Origin: Pterois miles
Taxonomy: Eukaryota; Chordata; Actinopteri; Perciformes; Scorpaenidae
Assembly: GCA_947000775.1 (NCBI GenBank)
Contig: CAMQGK010000638.1
Location: 29,517,501-29,581,500, forward strand
Direction: 5' to 3'
DNA: 64,000 bases
The notes under the pieces were generated by a model. The model was not told where the DNA came from. It saw nothing but the letters and a program-made list of their open reading frames with translations, and did not search any database. Below are positions 50,565-63,394 of the stretch, piece after piece. How positions within the stretch are numbered: the first letter of the stretch is position 1; every line of letters begins with the position of its first letter. The translations under genes and the position numbers were made by a program.

Positions 50565-50598
50565 GTATGTGTGTGTATATATGTGAATATACTGTATG

Positions 50599-50659
<61 letters not shown>

Positions 50660-50960
50660 GTATATATGTGAATATACTATATATATATATATGTATATAT
50701 GTGAATATACTGTATATATATATATATATATATGTATATGTGTGAATGTGTGATTTGTGTATACCTGTTTATATACTGTATGTATATGTGTACATACTGT
50801 ATGTATGTATATATTTGTATCTATATATTATATATGCATATACAGTATGTGTGTATATATGTACTATATTTGTATGTATGTGTGTACATATATAGTATAT
50901 ATATAGTATAGTATATAGTATATGCATGTACAGTATATGCATACATGTACATATTTGTAT
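50565..50960. repeat. TA-rich microsatellite region
   Basis: A (TA)n core at 50603-50653 is followed by TATGTGAATATACTGTATG variants. The copy at 60985-61380 is identical, including the length of the (TA)n core. Confidence 0.95.
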
Positions 50961-52200
50961 CTATAGACTTATGATTGTTGTTTTGATATGAGGGAATACT
51001 TTGGATCTATGTGCACTCAGGTTTTCAGAGGCTGTAAATGTGTTTAAAGCAGCCGGGTGTAACAGGAGGATATCGTGGCGCTCGGCGAGTGGAAGGAGAC
51101 GGTGAAGCTCCCAGCTCCCATCAGCAGAGACGCCCTGTCAGGCTTTAGGACCCAGTAGTAAACTTGACAGTAAAGCTGATTGACCTTCGACCTCCGATTA
51201 CTGAGCCTGAGACCACGACGGTCTGTATTTCACACTGAAGCGTTACAGCCCACGCTGCGATAGCGCTGCCGTGGCTCTGTTGAACCAGTCAGATCATAAT
51301 TATCAGCTGTCAGTGTGGTTTGAAGGTACTTTTCTAAGCAGCATGTCTTCATGTAAAGAGGAAAAATAAGTTGTTGTCAAAATGATTCGCAGGAGGAGTT
51401 TCAGCTGGCAGAGGTCAGTCAGAGGTCACAGTCGGTAGTAAAGCTGATGGTTAATAAACATGATTGTCTTCAGCCCAAAACTAACAGGAGTCCCAGCTGT
51501 GGTGAGGACTTCTGTGATAGTGACCAGTGATCACTTTGTCATCACAAAATCAGTTTGTGTGTAATCTACGTCATAATAAACCAGGAAATATCAATATTGG
51601 CGAACGATGGACAGGTAAAAAAATACCAGACTTTCACTCAGGAGACATGCCTAGGTAAGACCGCGTTTAAGACAAACCACCATCTTTTCCTAAATCCAAG
51701 TAGTTTTATTTCCTAAAGCTAACCAAGTACTTTCCTATGAGGACAGAAGTTTATTTTGAAAAGACTGTATGGGTGTAACAAGATGATATTGATCGATTTT
51801 GATCAAAAGAAAACGTACAGCACGAACAGTTGTATGAGGAGATGTCGCAGTGTGACAGCATTTTTCTCCGTTTTCTGACATTTTATAGACCAAACAATTC
51901 AGACAATAATTAGATTAATCAATAATGAAAATAATTGTCCATTCATTTCAATTCAGTATTATAAATGCAGGTGTTTACTGTATAAAAGACAAAAGTATAT
52001 TATTTTAAACAGCCACATGAGAGCATTATCCAACTCCTCCAGGTTTATTCAGCCGCCAGCGACTGGCTGCAGCTAATGTTATCAACATTTCCTTCACCAC
52101 TGATAAGATAAGATAAGATAAGATAAGATGAACCTTAATTAATCCCCAGAGGGAAATTCGTGATACTGTAGCTCTCCTCCAATCACAGCGTGTCATCACA
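50961..52200. other. intergenic, no gene seen
   Basis: A reversed fragment of the 16265 repeat lies at 51868-51940, a possible GGTTTAGG-type repeat at 51650-51760, and an (AGATA)n SINE-tail fragment at 52102-52160. No coding sequence was recognised. Confidence 0.5.
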
Positions 52201-52201
52201 A

Positions 52202-52978
52202 ATACACTTCTTTATGTTTAGGCCATAAATCTACAACTTCTTTAGGTTTAGACAATAAAACTACAACTTCTTTATGTTTAGGCCATAAAACTACAACTTC
52301 TTTAGGTTTAGACAATAAAACTACAACTTCTTTATGTTTAGACAATAAAACTACAACTTCTTTATGTTTAGACAATAAAACTACAACTTCTTTATGTTTA
52401 GGCAATAAAACTACAACTTCTTTATGTTTAGACAATAAAACTACAACTTCTTTATGTTTAAGAAAGAAAGATACCTTCCTTTATTTTAGTCCCACAGTGG
52501 GGAAATTCAGTTTTACACTCTGTTGTTCACACAGTACATATACATGTCAATGGAGAGATGTCAGAGTGATGGGGCTGCTCCTGACAAGCGCCCAGAGCCG
52601 TTGGGGGTTTGGTGCCTTGCTCAGGGGCACCTCGGCAGTGCCCAAGAGGTAAACTGGCACCTCTCCAGCAACCAGTTGGTCTTGGTCCATGGGGGATTTG
52701 AACCTGGGTCCTCCACATCCTAACCCAAGTCCTTACGGACTGAGCTACTGCCGCCCCCTAGGCCATAAAACTACAACTTCTTTAGGTTTAGACAATAAAA
52801 CTACAACTTCTTTAGGTTTAGACAATAAAACTACAACTTCTTTATGTTTAGGCAATAAAACTACAACTTCTTTAGGTTTAGACAATAAAACTACAACTTC
52901 TTTATGTTTAGGCAATAAAACTACAACTTCTTTAGGTTTAGACAATAAAACTTCAACTTCTTCAGGTTTAGGCAACAA
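52202..52978. repeat. 30-bp minisatellite interrupted by a SINE
   Basis: The unit is ACTACAACTTCTTTATGTTT plus AGACAATAAA, with G/T and A/G variants. Arrays at 52202-52460 (about nine units) and 52761-52978 (about seven units) flank the SINE. Stop-free frames on both strands come from the repeat. Confidence 0.95.
52472..52759 (-). mobile_element. tRNA-derived SINE, reverse orientation
   Basis: The reverse complement gives the same head as at 2376 (GGGGCGGCAGTAGCTCAGTC) and a B-box GGTTCAAATCC at 52694-52704. It split the 30-bp minisatellite. The 3' end here reads ATACCTTCCTTTATTTTAGT, differing from copy B by a few bases. Confidence 0.88.
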
Positions 52979-53584
52979 AAACTAATTCAGTTATTACTAC
53001 GGTAAATAGGTTGCTCTGCACTGCTTTCAAGTTCTTTTACACTTTCTTTTGGTGATCTACCATGTGAATCATTGATAAAACATACTAGTGGGTGTAGTAG
53101 GCTCTTGACCCACATCCAGGGGGCTTGTAGCCACTGATAACATCTATTTAACAGCCTGACAACGGCCTCATCGGCTGCACTAAGTAATCATGAAGTTGAC
53201 ACAAAAAGGGTCTGTACAGAATTTTGTAGAAATTATTCAGTAAGTGTGTTATTGTGATTTTGTTTATTCATGTGCAAATCTAACTTTGCACATGGCAAAT
53301 CCTGGCAAAGCCCCTGTGATCTGTGGGGGCCCGGTCCCAGGTCGGGGGCCACCGTCCTGGGTCACGGCAGAAGGCAGCCAAATGTCCGTGTGACGTCAGA
53401 TCCTGGATTTCAGTGAATGGAGAGCAGGTCTATCAGCACAGCATCACAACGTGACCGAGGTAACAAACGACGACGGTGTCCAGCATCGTGGACAGTCCAG
53501 CAGAGGACAGAGACACGCTAAAGACCTTTCGGCCCCCGCGGTCCCTTAAAAACATCTCAAAATTCAGATGTTTTCCATCTCAAA

Positions 53585-54264
53585 TCGTCCGCCCAGCAGG
53601 GACCTGTAAAGCACATAGAATTACATCAGAGAGAGGAGGAGGAGGAGGAGGAGAGAGAGGAGGAAAAATTCTTCAACTATGAGAAAATTTTACTGCTCTC
53701 CTCCCCTCTCTTTCTCTTTTTTTCCTCCTCTTTTTCTGTCCGTCCCCTCGTCGCCCTGCTGGTCAGTCAATGAGAGTTTCAGAGACAGAAGGTCACCTCA
53801 GCTCACAGCAGGTAAGACGCTGCTTCGATTGACTGCATCCAATTTAGAAATACCTTCATTCATACAACGAATATTACATCCATATGTGTGAGGAGACGAA
53901 CTGAATTAGCTAAATGAATCAACTACTGATAAAACAATGAAAAGAATTGTTATTGATTATTGATCCTTCTCTGTTGTGACGGCTTTGTCTTACTGAGTAT
54001 CTTTGAACCTGCAGACGTCATCTTGGACTTTAGGAAGTTACAGTTAGTTAATAATATGCAACCATATATTTAATATTCTGAATAATTCAACAATATACAA
54101 TATTTTATTGCACATTTCACAAAATATGAGCTACTTTCAGCACCACAGCTGATGAAAAAAATGTTGTAAAACTTTTGTGACTGAAAGTGATTTTGTGTGA
54201 GTCATAAAACGTGAATCATCTCTTGTCATGCAATACGTTGTTTTACTTTGGTGCAAAGGGCTAT

Positions 54265-54298
<34 letters not shown>

Positions 54299-55653
54299 GG
54301 ACACGGTTGACTATATGTACACAGTACAGAGAAATAGACACAAAACCAAGCATAAAAACATAATTACAAATTTATATTACTGTTATATTTGTGTATATAC
54401 TTATGTTTATATCTAAGTCCTATATTTTAACTACATTTAAGCCTTAGATTATCATTGCTCTTACATTTACTTGTGTGATTTCCCCTTTTATATACTGTAT
54501 AAACATTTTATTAGCATTGTTGAAGAAACCTGAGACCAAATCTTTTCATTTTCCCCAATCTCCATATGGGCTGGGTTTATTTCAGCCCGATCAATATCAG
54601 TTAAAACAGAAACAAAACAGATTGTTGCAGAAATATAAACAAAATGATGCCTGTGAATTCCTAAAACAAGACAATTTGTATTGGAAACAACCTGTTGCCG
54701 TATTCTGACCTGTTTTCTCCAGATGTTTTAGGAATAAAAAACTGAATGAAAAGTGAAGATGAGGATGTTGTGACTGCTCTTCACCAACATGAAGGCATCT
54801 TCACCTTAAGGTTCCTGCATGAGTCCATGCAGGTGTTTAAATGTGCTGCAGTGTTGATTATAGAGACTGCAGACGAGACGAAAATCAACGCACAATTATG
54901 TGAAAGTTGCAGCTCTTCATTTTCACGGTGTTCATACGTTGACCACGTGACCTCGGCCTGTGAAAGTCTCCATCTGTGTGTCACCGATACTCGTTAGTAG
55001 GCGTGTGGCAGCCGTCAATCATTACATCACTAATTGCCAAATCAAAGCAATGCAACACACCATCAACCTTCAATAAAAAGTGAAATATTTTGATTTAAAA
55101 ACCTCTCATTAGTTTTTTCACCAGTTTCACTTCCTTCTTGTGATTGAGTTTATGGTCATTATGGTGATCAATGTGTGTCGATCCATCATTTCCATGCTTC
55201 CCATCCATCGTCTACGTAAGCAGCCATGCAATGCATTCTGGTAGTGTGTAAATCGGAGGCATCTCCTGACAAACTGTTAATTAAGGCTGTCAAAGTTAAT
55301 GCAATAATAACACATTAATGCTCCCTGTGTATATTATATTTCTGCTTACAGATCCCCAAAAAGTTGCGCAATGTTCCTTTAACTGTCCATCATGACTCCA
55401 ACAGTCAGCGGAGTACTTGGGAAATATGAATTTTAACAAATTATCAAGAGCATTAAAAACCTATTTTTTTAGTCATTTTTAGTAATTCATAATGTGATTG
55501 TGATGAAAATAAAGGAAAGAAAGCTCTAAAATCAGAGTTGAGGGTTTCTAATGGAAGTTAGAAATGAATTTAACTGTTAAACAGCAGATAAACTTATACA
55601 AAGTATTCATTATTAGTAAAAGCACATTAATCCAGCTGATATCTGAAAGCCTC
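53585..55653. other. intergenic between the duplication copies
   Basis: A GA-rich run lies at 53630-53662 and an (ACA)n run at 54267-54298. The phrase GGCTGTCAAAGTTAATGCAA at 55286 is a common fish repeat type. No gene was recognised. Confidence 0.5.
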
Positions 55654-56255
55654 CAGGTCTCACCTGTGTACCGTCGTCTCACCTGTGTACCGTCGTATCA
55701 CCTGTGTACAGTCGTATCACCTGTGTACAGTCGTATCACCTGTGTACCGTCGTATCACCTGTGTACCGTCGTATCACCTGTGTACCGTCGTCTCACCTGT
55801 GTACCGTCGTATCACCTGTGTACCGTTGTATCACCTGTGGACATTCGTATCACCTGTGTACCGTCGTATCACCTGTGTACCGTCGTATCACCTGTGGACA
55901 GTCGTATCACCTGTGTACAGTCGTATCACCTGTGTACAGTCGTATCACCTGTGTACCGTCGTCTCACCTGTGTACCGTCGTATCACCTGTGTACAGTCGT
56001 ATCACCTGTGGACAGTCGTATCACCTGTGTACCGTCGTATCACCTGTGTACAGTCGTATCACCTGTGTACCGTCGTATCACCTGTGTACAGTCGTATCAC
56101 CTGTGTACCGTCGTATCACCTGTGTACCGTCGTATCACCTGTGTACCGTCGTATCACCTGTGTACAGTCGTATCACCTGTGTACCGTCGTATCACCTGTG
56201 TACAGTCGTATCACCTGTGTACCGTCGTCTCACCTGTGTACAGTCGTATCACAGC
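55654..56255 (+). repeat. 19-bp minisatellite TATCACCTGTGTACCGTCG
   Basis: About 31 units occur, with C/A (ACCG or ACAG) and GTC/GGAC variants. The array is open in all three plus frames, giving false proteins of 197-234 codons. Confidence 0.97.
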
Positions 56256-56756
56256 ACCACCCAGGTAGTGTTGTGTAGTGTATTGAGCTGCTCTGAATTG
56301 TTTATTTTAACTAGAGCTAGTGTGAAAGAGGGAATGAAAAAGAGCAGTGGCAGAAAGTAACTACGGTGAGTCTTTATGGTGCGTTCAGGGACTTTCTATT
56401 GCCCTCCTGTGTTTTAGAGGGCCAGAGCAGCTGCAGCAGCTGTCAAGGCAGGTATTTACAAGCTAATTGTTCCATTGAAGTAAAGAGCGGCTCAGAGAGG
56501 TCTAGACAGAGATGGACATTAAACTGCAGATGCTGAACCCTGTTTGTGTGGGTAAGTAAATAGAAAGAGGTTCACATATGAGTGCATAGTGTGAGGACAC
56601 TTACAGGCCTGCAGTTCACAACCTGAAGAATTAGAGACAAACTGGCTCTCTTTATTTGCTATATTTGTAGATTTATCTGACTCTATTAGGTATATTCATA
56701 AATTTTCCCACAGTCTCCCCTTAAGACTGCTCCTTTATATAAGCCACCGACTAGAG
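56256..56756. other. intergenic, no gene seen
   Basis: I recognise nothing in this stretch. Confidence 0.5.
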
Positions 56757-56817
56757 ACCTACTACTACTACTACTACTACTACTACTAAGAGGATGGGGT
56801 CTTTCCTAGCTACTCTG

Positions 56818-56848
<31 letters not shown>

Positions 56849-56938
56849 AGAGGATGGGGTCTTTCTAGCTACTCTGACTACTACTATACTACTACTACTA
56901 GTGCTACTAAGAGGATGGGGTCTTTCCTAGCTACACTG

Positions 56939-56969
<31 letters not shown>

Positions 56970-57007
56970 GTACTACTAAGAGGATGGGGTCTTTCCTAGC
57001 TACTCTG

Positions 57008-57041
<34 letters not shown>
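56757..57041 (+). repeat. (CTA)n array with a different ~37-bp spacer
   Basis: Spacers AAGAGGATGGGGTCTTTCCT, then AGCTACTCTGA, alternate with CTA runs four times. The array then changes abruptly into the CATCCTGG minisatellite at 57042. The spacer is not seen elsewhere in the window. Confidence 0.95.
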
Positions 57042-57042
<1 letters not shown>

Positions 57043-57100
57043 ATCCTGGTCTCATCTGAAACTAGAGAACCTGATGGATCCATGGTACCAACCAGGTCAG

Positions 57101-57138
<38 letters not shown>

Positions 57139-57190
57139 ATCTGGTCTCATTGAACCTAGAGACCCTGATGGTCAAGTACAACCAGGTCAG

Positions 57191-57225
<35 letters not shown>

Positions 57226-57275
57226 ATCTGGTCTATTGAAACTAGAGCCTGATGGATCCATAGTAAACCAGGTAG

Positions 57276-57313
<38 letters not shown>

Positions 57314-57368
57314 ATCTGGTCTCATCTGAAACTAGAGAACCTGATGGTCCATGGTACCAACAGGTCAG

Positions 57369-57415
<47 letters not shown>

Positions 57416-57562
57416 ATCCTGGTCTCATTGACTAGAGACCTGATGGTCCATGGTACCAACCAGGTCAGACTACTACTACTACTACTACTACTACTACTGC
57501 TACTACTACTACATCTGGTTATTGAAACTAGAGCCCTGATGGCCATAGTACCAACCAGGTAG

Positions 57563-57602
<40 letters not shown>

Positions 57603-57740
57603 ATCTGGTCTATTGAAACTAGAGCCTGATGGTCCATCGGTACCAACCAGGTAGCTACTACTACTACTACTACTACTACTACATCCTGGTCTCATCTGAA
57701 ACTAGAGCCCTGATGGATCCATCAGTACCAACCAGGTCAG

Positions 57741-57776
<36 letters not shown>

Positions 57777-57845
57777 GCTACTACTACATCCTGGTCTCAT
57801 CTGAAACTAGAGCCCTGATGGATCCATCAGTACCAACCAGGTCAG

Positions 57846-57883
<38 letters not shown>

Positions 57884-57941
57884 ATCCTGGTCTCATCTGA
57901 AACTAGAGACCCTGATGGATCCATCAGTACCAACCAGGTAG

Positions 57942-57976
<35 letters not shown>

Positions 57977-58034
57977 ATCCTGGTCTCATCTGAAACTAGA
58001 GACCTGATGGATCCATCAGTACCAACCAGGTCAG

Positions 58035-58075
<41 letters not shown>

Positions 58076-58138
58076 ATCCTGGTCTATTGAACTAGAGACC
58101 TGATGGATCCATAGTACCAACCAGGTAGACTACTACTA

Positions 58139-58174
<36 letters not shown>

Positions 58175-58316
58175 ATCCTGGTCTCATCTGAAACTAGAGA
58201 ACCTGATGGATCCATCAGTACCAACCAGGTCAGACTACTACTACTACTACTATACTACATCCTGGTCTATCTGAAACTAGAGAACCTGATGGATCCTAGT
58301 ACCAACAGGTAGACTA
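57042..58316 (-). repeat. compound minisatellite with (CTA)n, array 5 (deletion-rich)
   Basis: Same unit as array 3, but many units have small losses, for example CATCTGAAAC reduced to CATTGAAC and GGTCAGAC to GGTAGAC. It corresponds to array 3 in copy A. Confidence 0.95.
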
Positions 58317-58620
58317 GCTGGTGTGAAGGAGGTTAAATGAGGCTCCAGACTTGACCTCTGACCTCCAGATGTGTGGATGTAAATGGGTTCTCTGGGTCCC
58401 CACCAGTCTCCCTTTAAGACATGCCCCTTTCTGATAGTCCCAGTCAGTCTGGATCAAGTCCTAGTCAAGTCAGCACTCTGACACACTGAAGCTGTTGTTG
58501 CCTGTTGGGCTGCAGTTTGTCATGTTCTGATTGGAGCAGATTGTTGATGCTAAAGTAGACCTGGGAGGGTTTCTGGACAATATCTGGTTTGTTGTGTTGT
58601 TTTGATTTACAGTAATAGTC
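58317..58620 (-). repeat. dispersed repeat 'family X', copy 7
   Basis: It is the counterpart of copy 5, with small deletions such as GCTAAAGTAGACCTGGGAGG. Confidence 0.85.
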
Positions 58621-60104
58621 TGGGCTGTTTTTGGTGTGTGTGTCTCTTTTGGTTGCGTGTCTGTGTGTTGATTCTGGTGTCCTCCCACTGCTAACAGAGG
58701 AACTGTGGCTGTTTTGTGGAAGTCGTCACACAACACTCCTCCTAGGTGCTGGTCTGTGCTCAGATGTGGTTTTGCGGTTGAGGTGAGAAGAGGCTGTGAG
58801 TCATTTAACCAGCGGTGGCTGGAAACACACAGCGGCGACTGTGCCGCACGCAGGAAGTGGAGGTTTCATGAACCACCACTGTGATCGGTGTGACTGCAGG
58901 TCTGCGTGGAGTCACAGGCCACCTACTAACATCCCACCTCAGACCAAACCGTTCAGGATTAGAGTCTGTTTCGGTGCTGGTTCTGGTGTAGTCGACACGT
59001 TCTGTATCCAGAGAGACCGCTGAGAGCAAAAATGAAAGGGGGGGGCATTACATTTTATTTTTCATTACAAGTTATTTTTTAGGCTGAACAGTGGCTCTAT
59101 GACCACTACAGGGGGCTGAGAGATCATTTTTCTCTCACTAAAAAGGGGCATACATCCAAAAATCTAAAAAAAAACAAAAAATAGTGTGTGTTGTGTCCAT
59201 TTATTTAACTCAAAAGTCACATAAAAATAACATATGCCTGATGTAGCTGAACACTGAAGTAAACGTTCATACTGAGAGAGTTAACTACAGCAGCGAGGGG
59301 GACTCTGGGGATAGGTCTGAGCCTGAAACAAGTCGTAGAAAGTGAAAGAGTATTTTGGTGATGAGGAGAAGGGGTATATGAATTGTAGTGCGTTACCTGA
59401 CGTATGAGAGCAGCCTGATTTAATTCAACCATTGTCCTTTTATACGCCACAACTTATCTATCTTTGCATGTGATTCTCTATATTTTGCCCACTTATTATA
59501 TGTTTTACATATTTACCTAATTACCACTAATGATAGGTAGATGTCAGTGATTTGTACCATTAACCACTGATTTATTATCTGGTTGGTTTGTGGTCTCACG
59601 TTTTGTCATTTGTGGGTCATAAACTGACTGAACCACAGTGCAAATGAATAAATGAATGAATAAATGAATGAATGAATAAATGAATGAGCCCATTGGCTGT
59701 TTCTACATCTGTCAACCAGTTATTGACAGAACAATCAAAACGTAGGTGTCAGCTTCGATTAGCGTTTTCCAGCTTTGCAGCGTCCGTGCTCTGGTCAGTT
59801 TCTGCTTCACGCTCACACAGACTCGGCTCGGCTCTAAAGGCATCTGGTGCAATTAGCCTTGGCTTCACCGTGCATGTGGTCCTGGTTTCTGAGGCATTTC
59901 AGGGCTCCCCGAGAGACCATGAACGTCTCGTTGATGAGTCTATAGGGGTGGACCGAAAGGCCGCGGAGCTCAGTAGTTAGAGGTAGTAGTTAAGACGATT
60001 AGCTGTGAATACATATAATAGATTGATAGTATATAGATATCTCTTTATATCAAAGCTGCTGAGAGACGTCACACGAAAAGGGGACGATTCACCATTGGTC
60101 CCGG
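58621..60104. other. non-repetitive segment of copy B, no gene recognised
   Basis: It is the counterpart of 48059-49616. Small deletions are dense up to about 59650 and rare afterwards. Confidence 0.6.
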
Positions 60105-60137
<33 letters not shown>

Positions 60138-60196
60138 ATCCTGGTCTCATCTGAAACTAGAGAACCTGATGGATCCATCAGTACCAACCAGGTCAG

Positions 60197-60246
<50 letters not shown>

Positions 60247-60305
60247 ATCCTGGTCTCATCTGAAACTAGAGAACCTGATGGATCCATCAGTACCAACCAG
60301 GTCAG

Positions 60306-60343
<38 letters not shown>

Positions 60344-60402
60344 ATCCTGGTCTCATCTGAAACTAGAGAACCTGATGGCTCCATCAGTACCAACCAGGTC
60401 AG

Positions 60403-60443
<41 letters not shown>

Positions 60444-60506
60444 ATCCTGGTCTCATCTGAAACTAGAGAACCTGATGGATCCATCAGTACCAACCAGGTC
60501 AGACTA
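60105..60506 (-). repeat. compound minisatellite with (CTA)n, array 6
   Basis: It is the counterpart of array 4, with pure CTA where array 4 has a ~50-nt interruption. Confidence 0.95.
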
Positions 60507-60965
60507 GCTGGTAGTGAAGGAGGTTAAATGAGGCTCCAGACTTGACCTCTGACCTCCAGATGTGTGGATGTAAATGGGTTCTCTGGGTCCCCACCAGTCT
60601 CCCTTTACAGACATGCCCACTTTCTGATAGTCCCAGTCAGTCTGGATCAAGTCCTAGTCCAGTCAGCACTCTGACACACTGACAGCTGTTGTTGCCTGTT
60701 GGGCTGCAGTTTACCATGTTCTGATTGGAGCAGATTGTTGATGCTAAAGTCAGAACCTGGGAGGGTTTCTGGACAATATGTGGTATTGATTAGTGTTGTT
60801 ATTGATTTACAATAATCAATATATACATACATTTACATAAAGTAGCATATTAGTCCACTAACATGTTGATCAGAGGATTAAATACTGGACTGATCTCCCT
60901 TTAAGGGACAATTAGAGCAGATAAATAAATGTGATTAATTTACAATAAATCATGATTAAATTGTT
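60507..60965 (-). repeat. dispersed repeat 'family X', copy 8
   Basis: It is nearly identical to copy 6; one C is missing in CTCCCCTTTACAG. Confidence 0.85.
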
Positions 60966-60984
60966 TACTTTGTAGTGTTATACA

Positions 60985-61018
60985 GTATGTGTGTGTATAT
61001 ATGTGAATATACTGTATG

Positions 61019-61079
<61 letters not shown>

Positions 61080-61380
61080 GTATATATGTGAATATACTAT
61101 ATATATATATATGTATATATGTGAATATACTGTATATATATATATATATATATGTATATGTGTGAATGTGTGATTTGTGTATACCTGTTTATATACTGTA
61201 TGTATATGTGTACATACTGTATGTATGTATATATTTGTATCTATATATTATATATGCATATACAGTATGTGTGTATATATGTACTATATTTGTATGTATG
61301 TGTGTACATATATAGTATATATATAGTATAGTATATAGTATATGCATGTACAGTATATGCATACATGTACATATTTGTAT
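60985..61380. repeat. TA-rich microsatellite region, copy B
   Basis: Identical to 50565-50960 as far as I can read, including TA run length. Confidence 0.95.
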
Positions 61381-62620
61381 CTATAGACTTATGATTGTTG
61401 TTTTGATATGAGGGAATACTTTGGATCTATGTGCACTCAGGTTTTCAGAGGCTGTAAATGTGTTTAAAGCAGCCGGGTGTAACAGGAGGATATCGTGGCG
61501 CTCGGCGAGTGGAAGGAGACGGTGAAGCTCCCAGCTCCCATCAGCAGAGACGCCCTGTCAGGCTTTAGGACCCAGTAGTAAACTTGACAGTAAAGCTGAT
61601 TGACCTTCGACCTCCGATTACTGAGCCTGAGACCACGACGGTCTGTATTTCACACTGAAGCGTTACAGCCCACGCTGCGATAGCGCTGCCGTGGCTCTGT
61701 TGAACCAGTCAGATCATAATTATCAGCTGTCAGTGTGGTTTGAAGGTACTTTTCTAAGCAGCATGTCTTCATGTAAAGAGGAAAAATAAGTTGTTGTCAA
61801 AATGATTCGCAGGAGGAGTTTCAGCTGGCAGAGGTCAGTCAGAGGTCACAGTCGGTAGTAAAGCTGATGGTTAATAAACATGATTGTCTTCAGCCCAAAA
61901 CTAACAGGAGTCCCAGCTGTGGTGAGGACTTCTGTGATAGTGACCAGTGATCACTTTGTCATCACAAAATCAGTTTGTGTGTAATCTACGTCATAATAAA
62001 CCAGGAAATATCAATATTGGCGAACGATGGACAGGTAAAAAAATACCAGACTTTCACTCAGGAGACATGCCTAGGTAAGACCGCGTTTAAGACAAACCAC
62101 CATCTTTTCCTAAATCCAAGTAGTTTTATTTCCTAAAGCTAACCAAGTACTTTCCTATGAGGACAGAAGTTTATTTTGAAAAGACTGTATGGGTGTAACA
62201 AGATGATATTGATCGATTTTGATCAAAAGAAAACGTACAGCACGAACAGTTGTATGAGGAGATGTCGCAGTGTGACAGCATTTTTCTCCGTTTTCTGACA
62301 TTTTATAGACCAAACAATTCAGACAATAATTAGATTAATCAATAATGAAAATAATTGTCCATTCATTTCAATTCAGTATTATAAATGCAGGTGTTTACTG
62401 TATAAAAGACAAAAGTATATTATTTTAAACAGCCACATGAGAGCATTATCCAACTCCTCCAGGTTTATTCAGCCGCCAGCGACTGGCTGCAGCTAATGTT
62501 ATCAACATTTCCTTCACCACTGATAAGATAAGATAAGATAAGATAAGATGAACCTTAATTAATCCCCAGAGGGAAATTCGTGATACTGTAGCTCTCCTCC
62601 AATCACAGCGTGTCATCACA
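61381..62620. other. intergenic, copy of 50961-52200
   Basis: No gene. It contains the same repeat fragments as the first copy. Confidence 0.6.
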
Positions 62621-62621
62621 A

Positions 62622-63394
62622 ATACACTTCTTTATGTTTAGGCCATAAATCTACAACTTCTTTAGGTTTAGACAATAAAACTACAACTTCTTTATGTTTA
62701 GGCCATAAAACTACAACTTCTTTAGGTTTAGACAATAAAACTACAACTTCTTTATGTTTAGACAATAAAACTACAACTTCTTTATGTTTAGACAATAAAA
62801 CTACAACTTCTTTATGTTTAGGCAATAAAACTACAACTTCTTTATGTTTAGACAATAAAACTACAACTTCTTTATGTTTAAGAAAGAAAGATATTCCTTT
62901 ATTAGTCCCACAGTGGGGAAATTCAGTTTTACACTCTGTTGTTCACACAGTACATATACATGTCAATGGAGAGATGTCAGAGTGATGGGGCTGCTCCTGA
63001 CAAGCGCCCAGAGCCGTTGGGGGTTTGGTGCCTTGCTCAGGGGCACCTCGGCAGTGCCCAAGAGGTAAACTGGCACCTCTCCAGCAACCAGTTGGTCTTG
63101 GTCCATGGGGGATTTGAACCTGGGTCCTCCACATCCTAACCCAAGTCCTTACGGACTGAGCTACTGCCGCCCCCTAGGCCATAAAACTACAACTTCTTTA
63201 GGTTTAGACAATAAAACTACAACTTCTTTAGGTTTAGACAATAAAACTACAACTTCTTTATGTTTAGGCAATAAAACTACAACTTCTTTAGGTTTAGACA
63301 ATAAAACTACAACTTCTTTATGTTTAGGCAATAAAACTACAACTTCTTTAGGTTTAGACAATAAAACTTCAACTTCTTCAGGTTTAGGCAACAA
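62622..63394. repeat. 30-bp minisatellite interrupted by a SINE, copy B
   Basis: Same unit and SINE position as 52202-52978. Confidence 0.95.
62892..63175 (-). mobile_element. tRNA-derived SINE, reverse orientation, copy B
   Basis: Matches 52472-52759 apart from a 4-nt shorter 3' end (ATATTCCTTTATTAGTCCC). Confidence 0.88.

Larger units (their letters stand above)
46308..53584. repeat. large direct duplication, copy A
   Basis: This segment is repeated at 57042-64000. From 50085 to 53584 the order and sequence match copy B at an offset of 10,416-10,421 bases with only a few indels, even in the (TA)n tract. The right limit of A cannot be set because B is cut by the window end; it may extend to about 57 kb. 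Confidence 0.95.

Noticed and set aside
52196..52985. Lys/Val repeat proteins on the minus strand and Thr/Leu repeats on the plus strand
   Set aside because: These are translations of the 30-bp minisatellite and the SINE.
55564..56360. Three overlapping frames of about 200 codons
   Set aside because: The 19-bp repeat is open in all three plus frames, which is expected by chance for this unit and is not evidence of a protein.
56915..58090. Frames of 153-215 codons rich in Thr, Tyr and Leu
   Set aside because: They are CTA triplet translations joined by the minisatellite unit.
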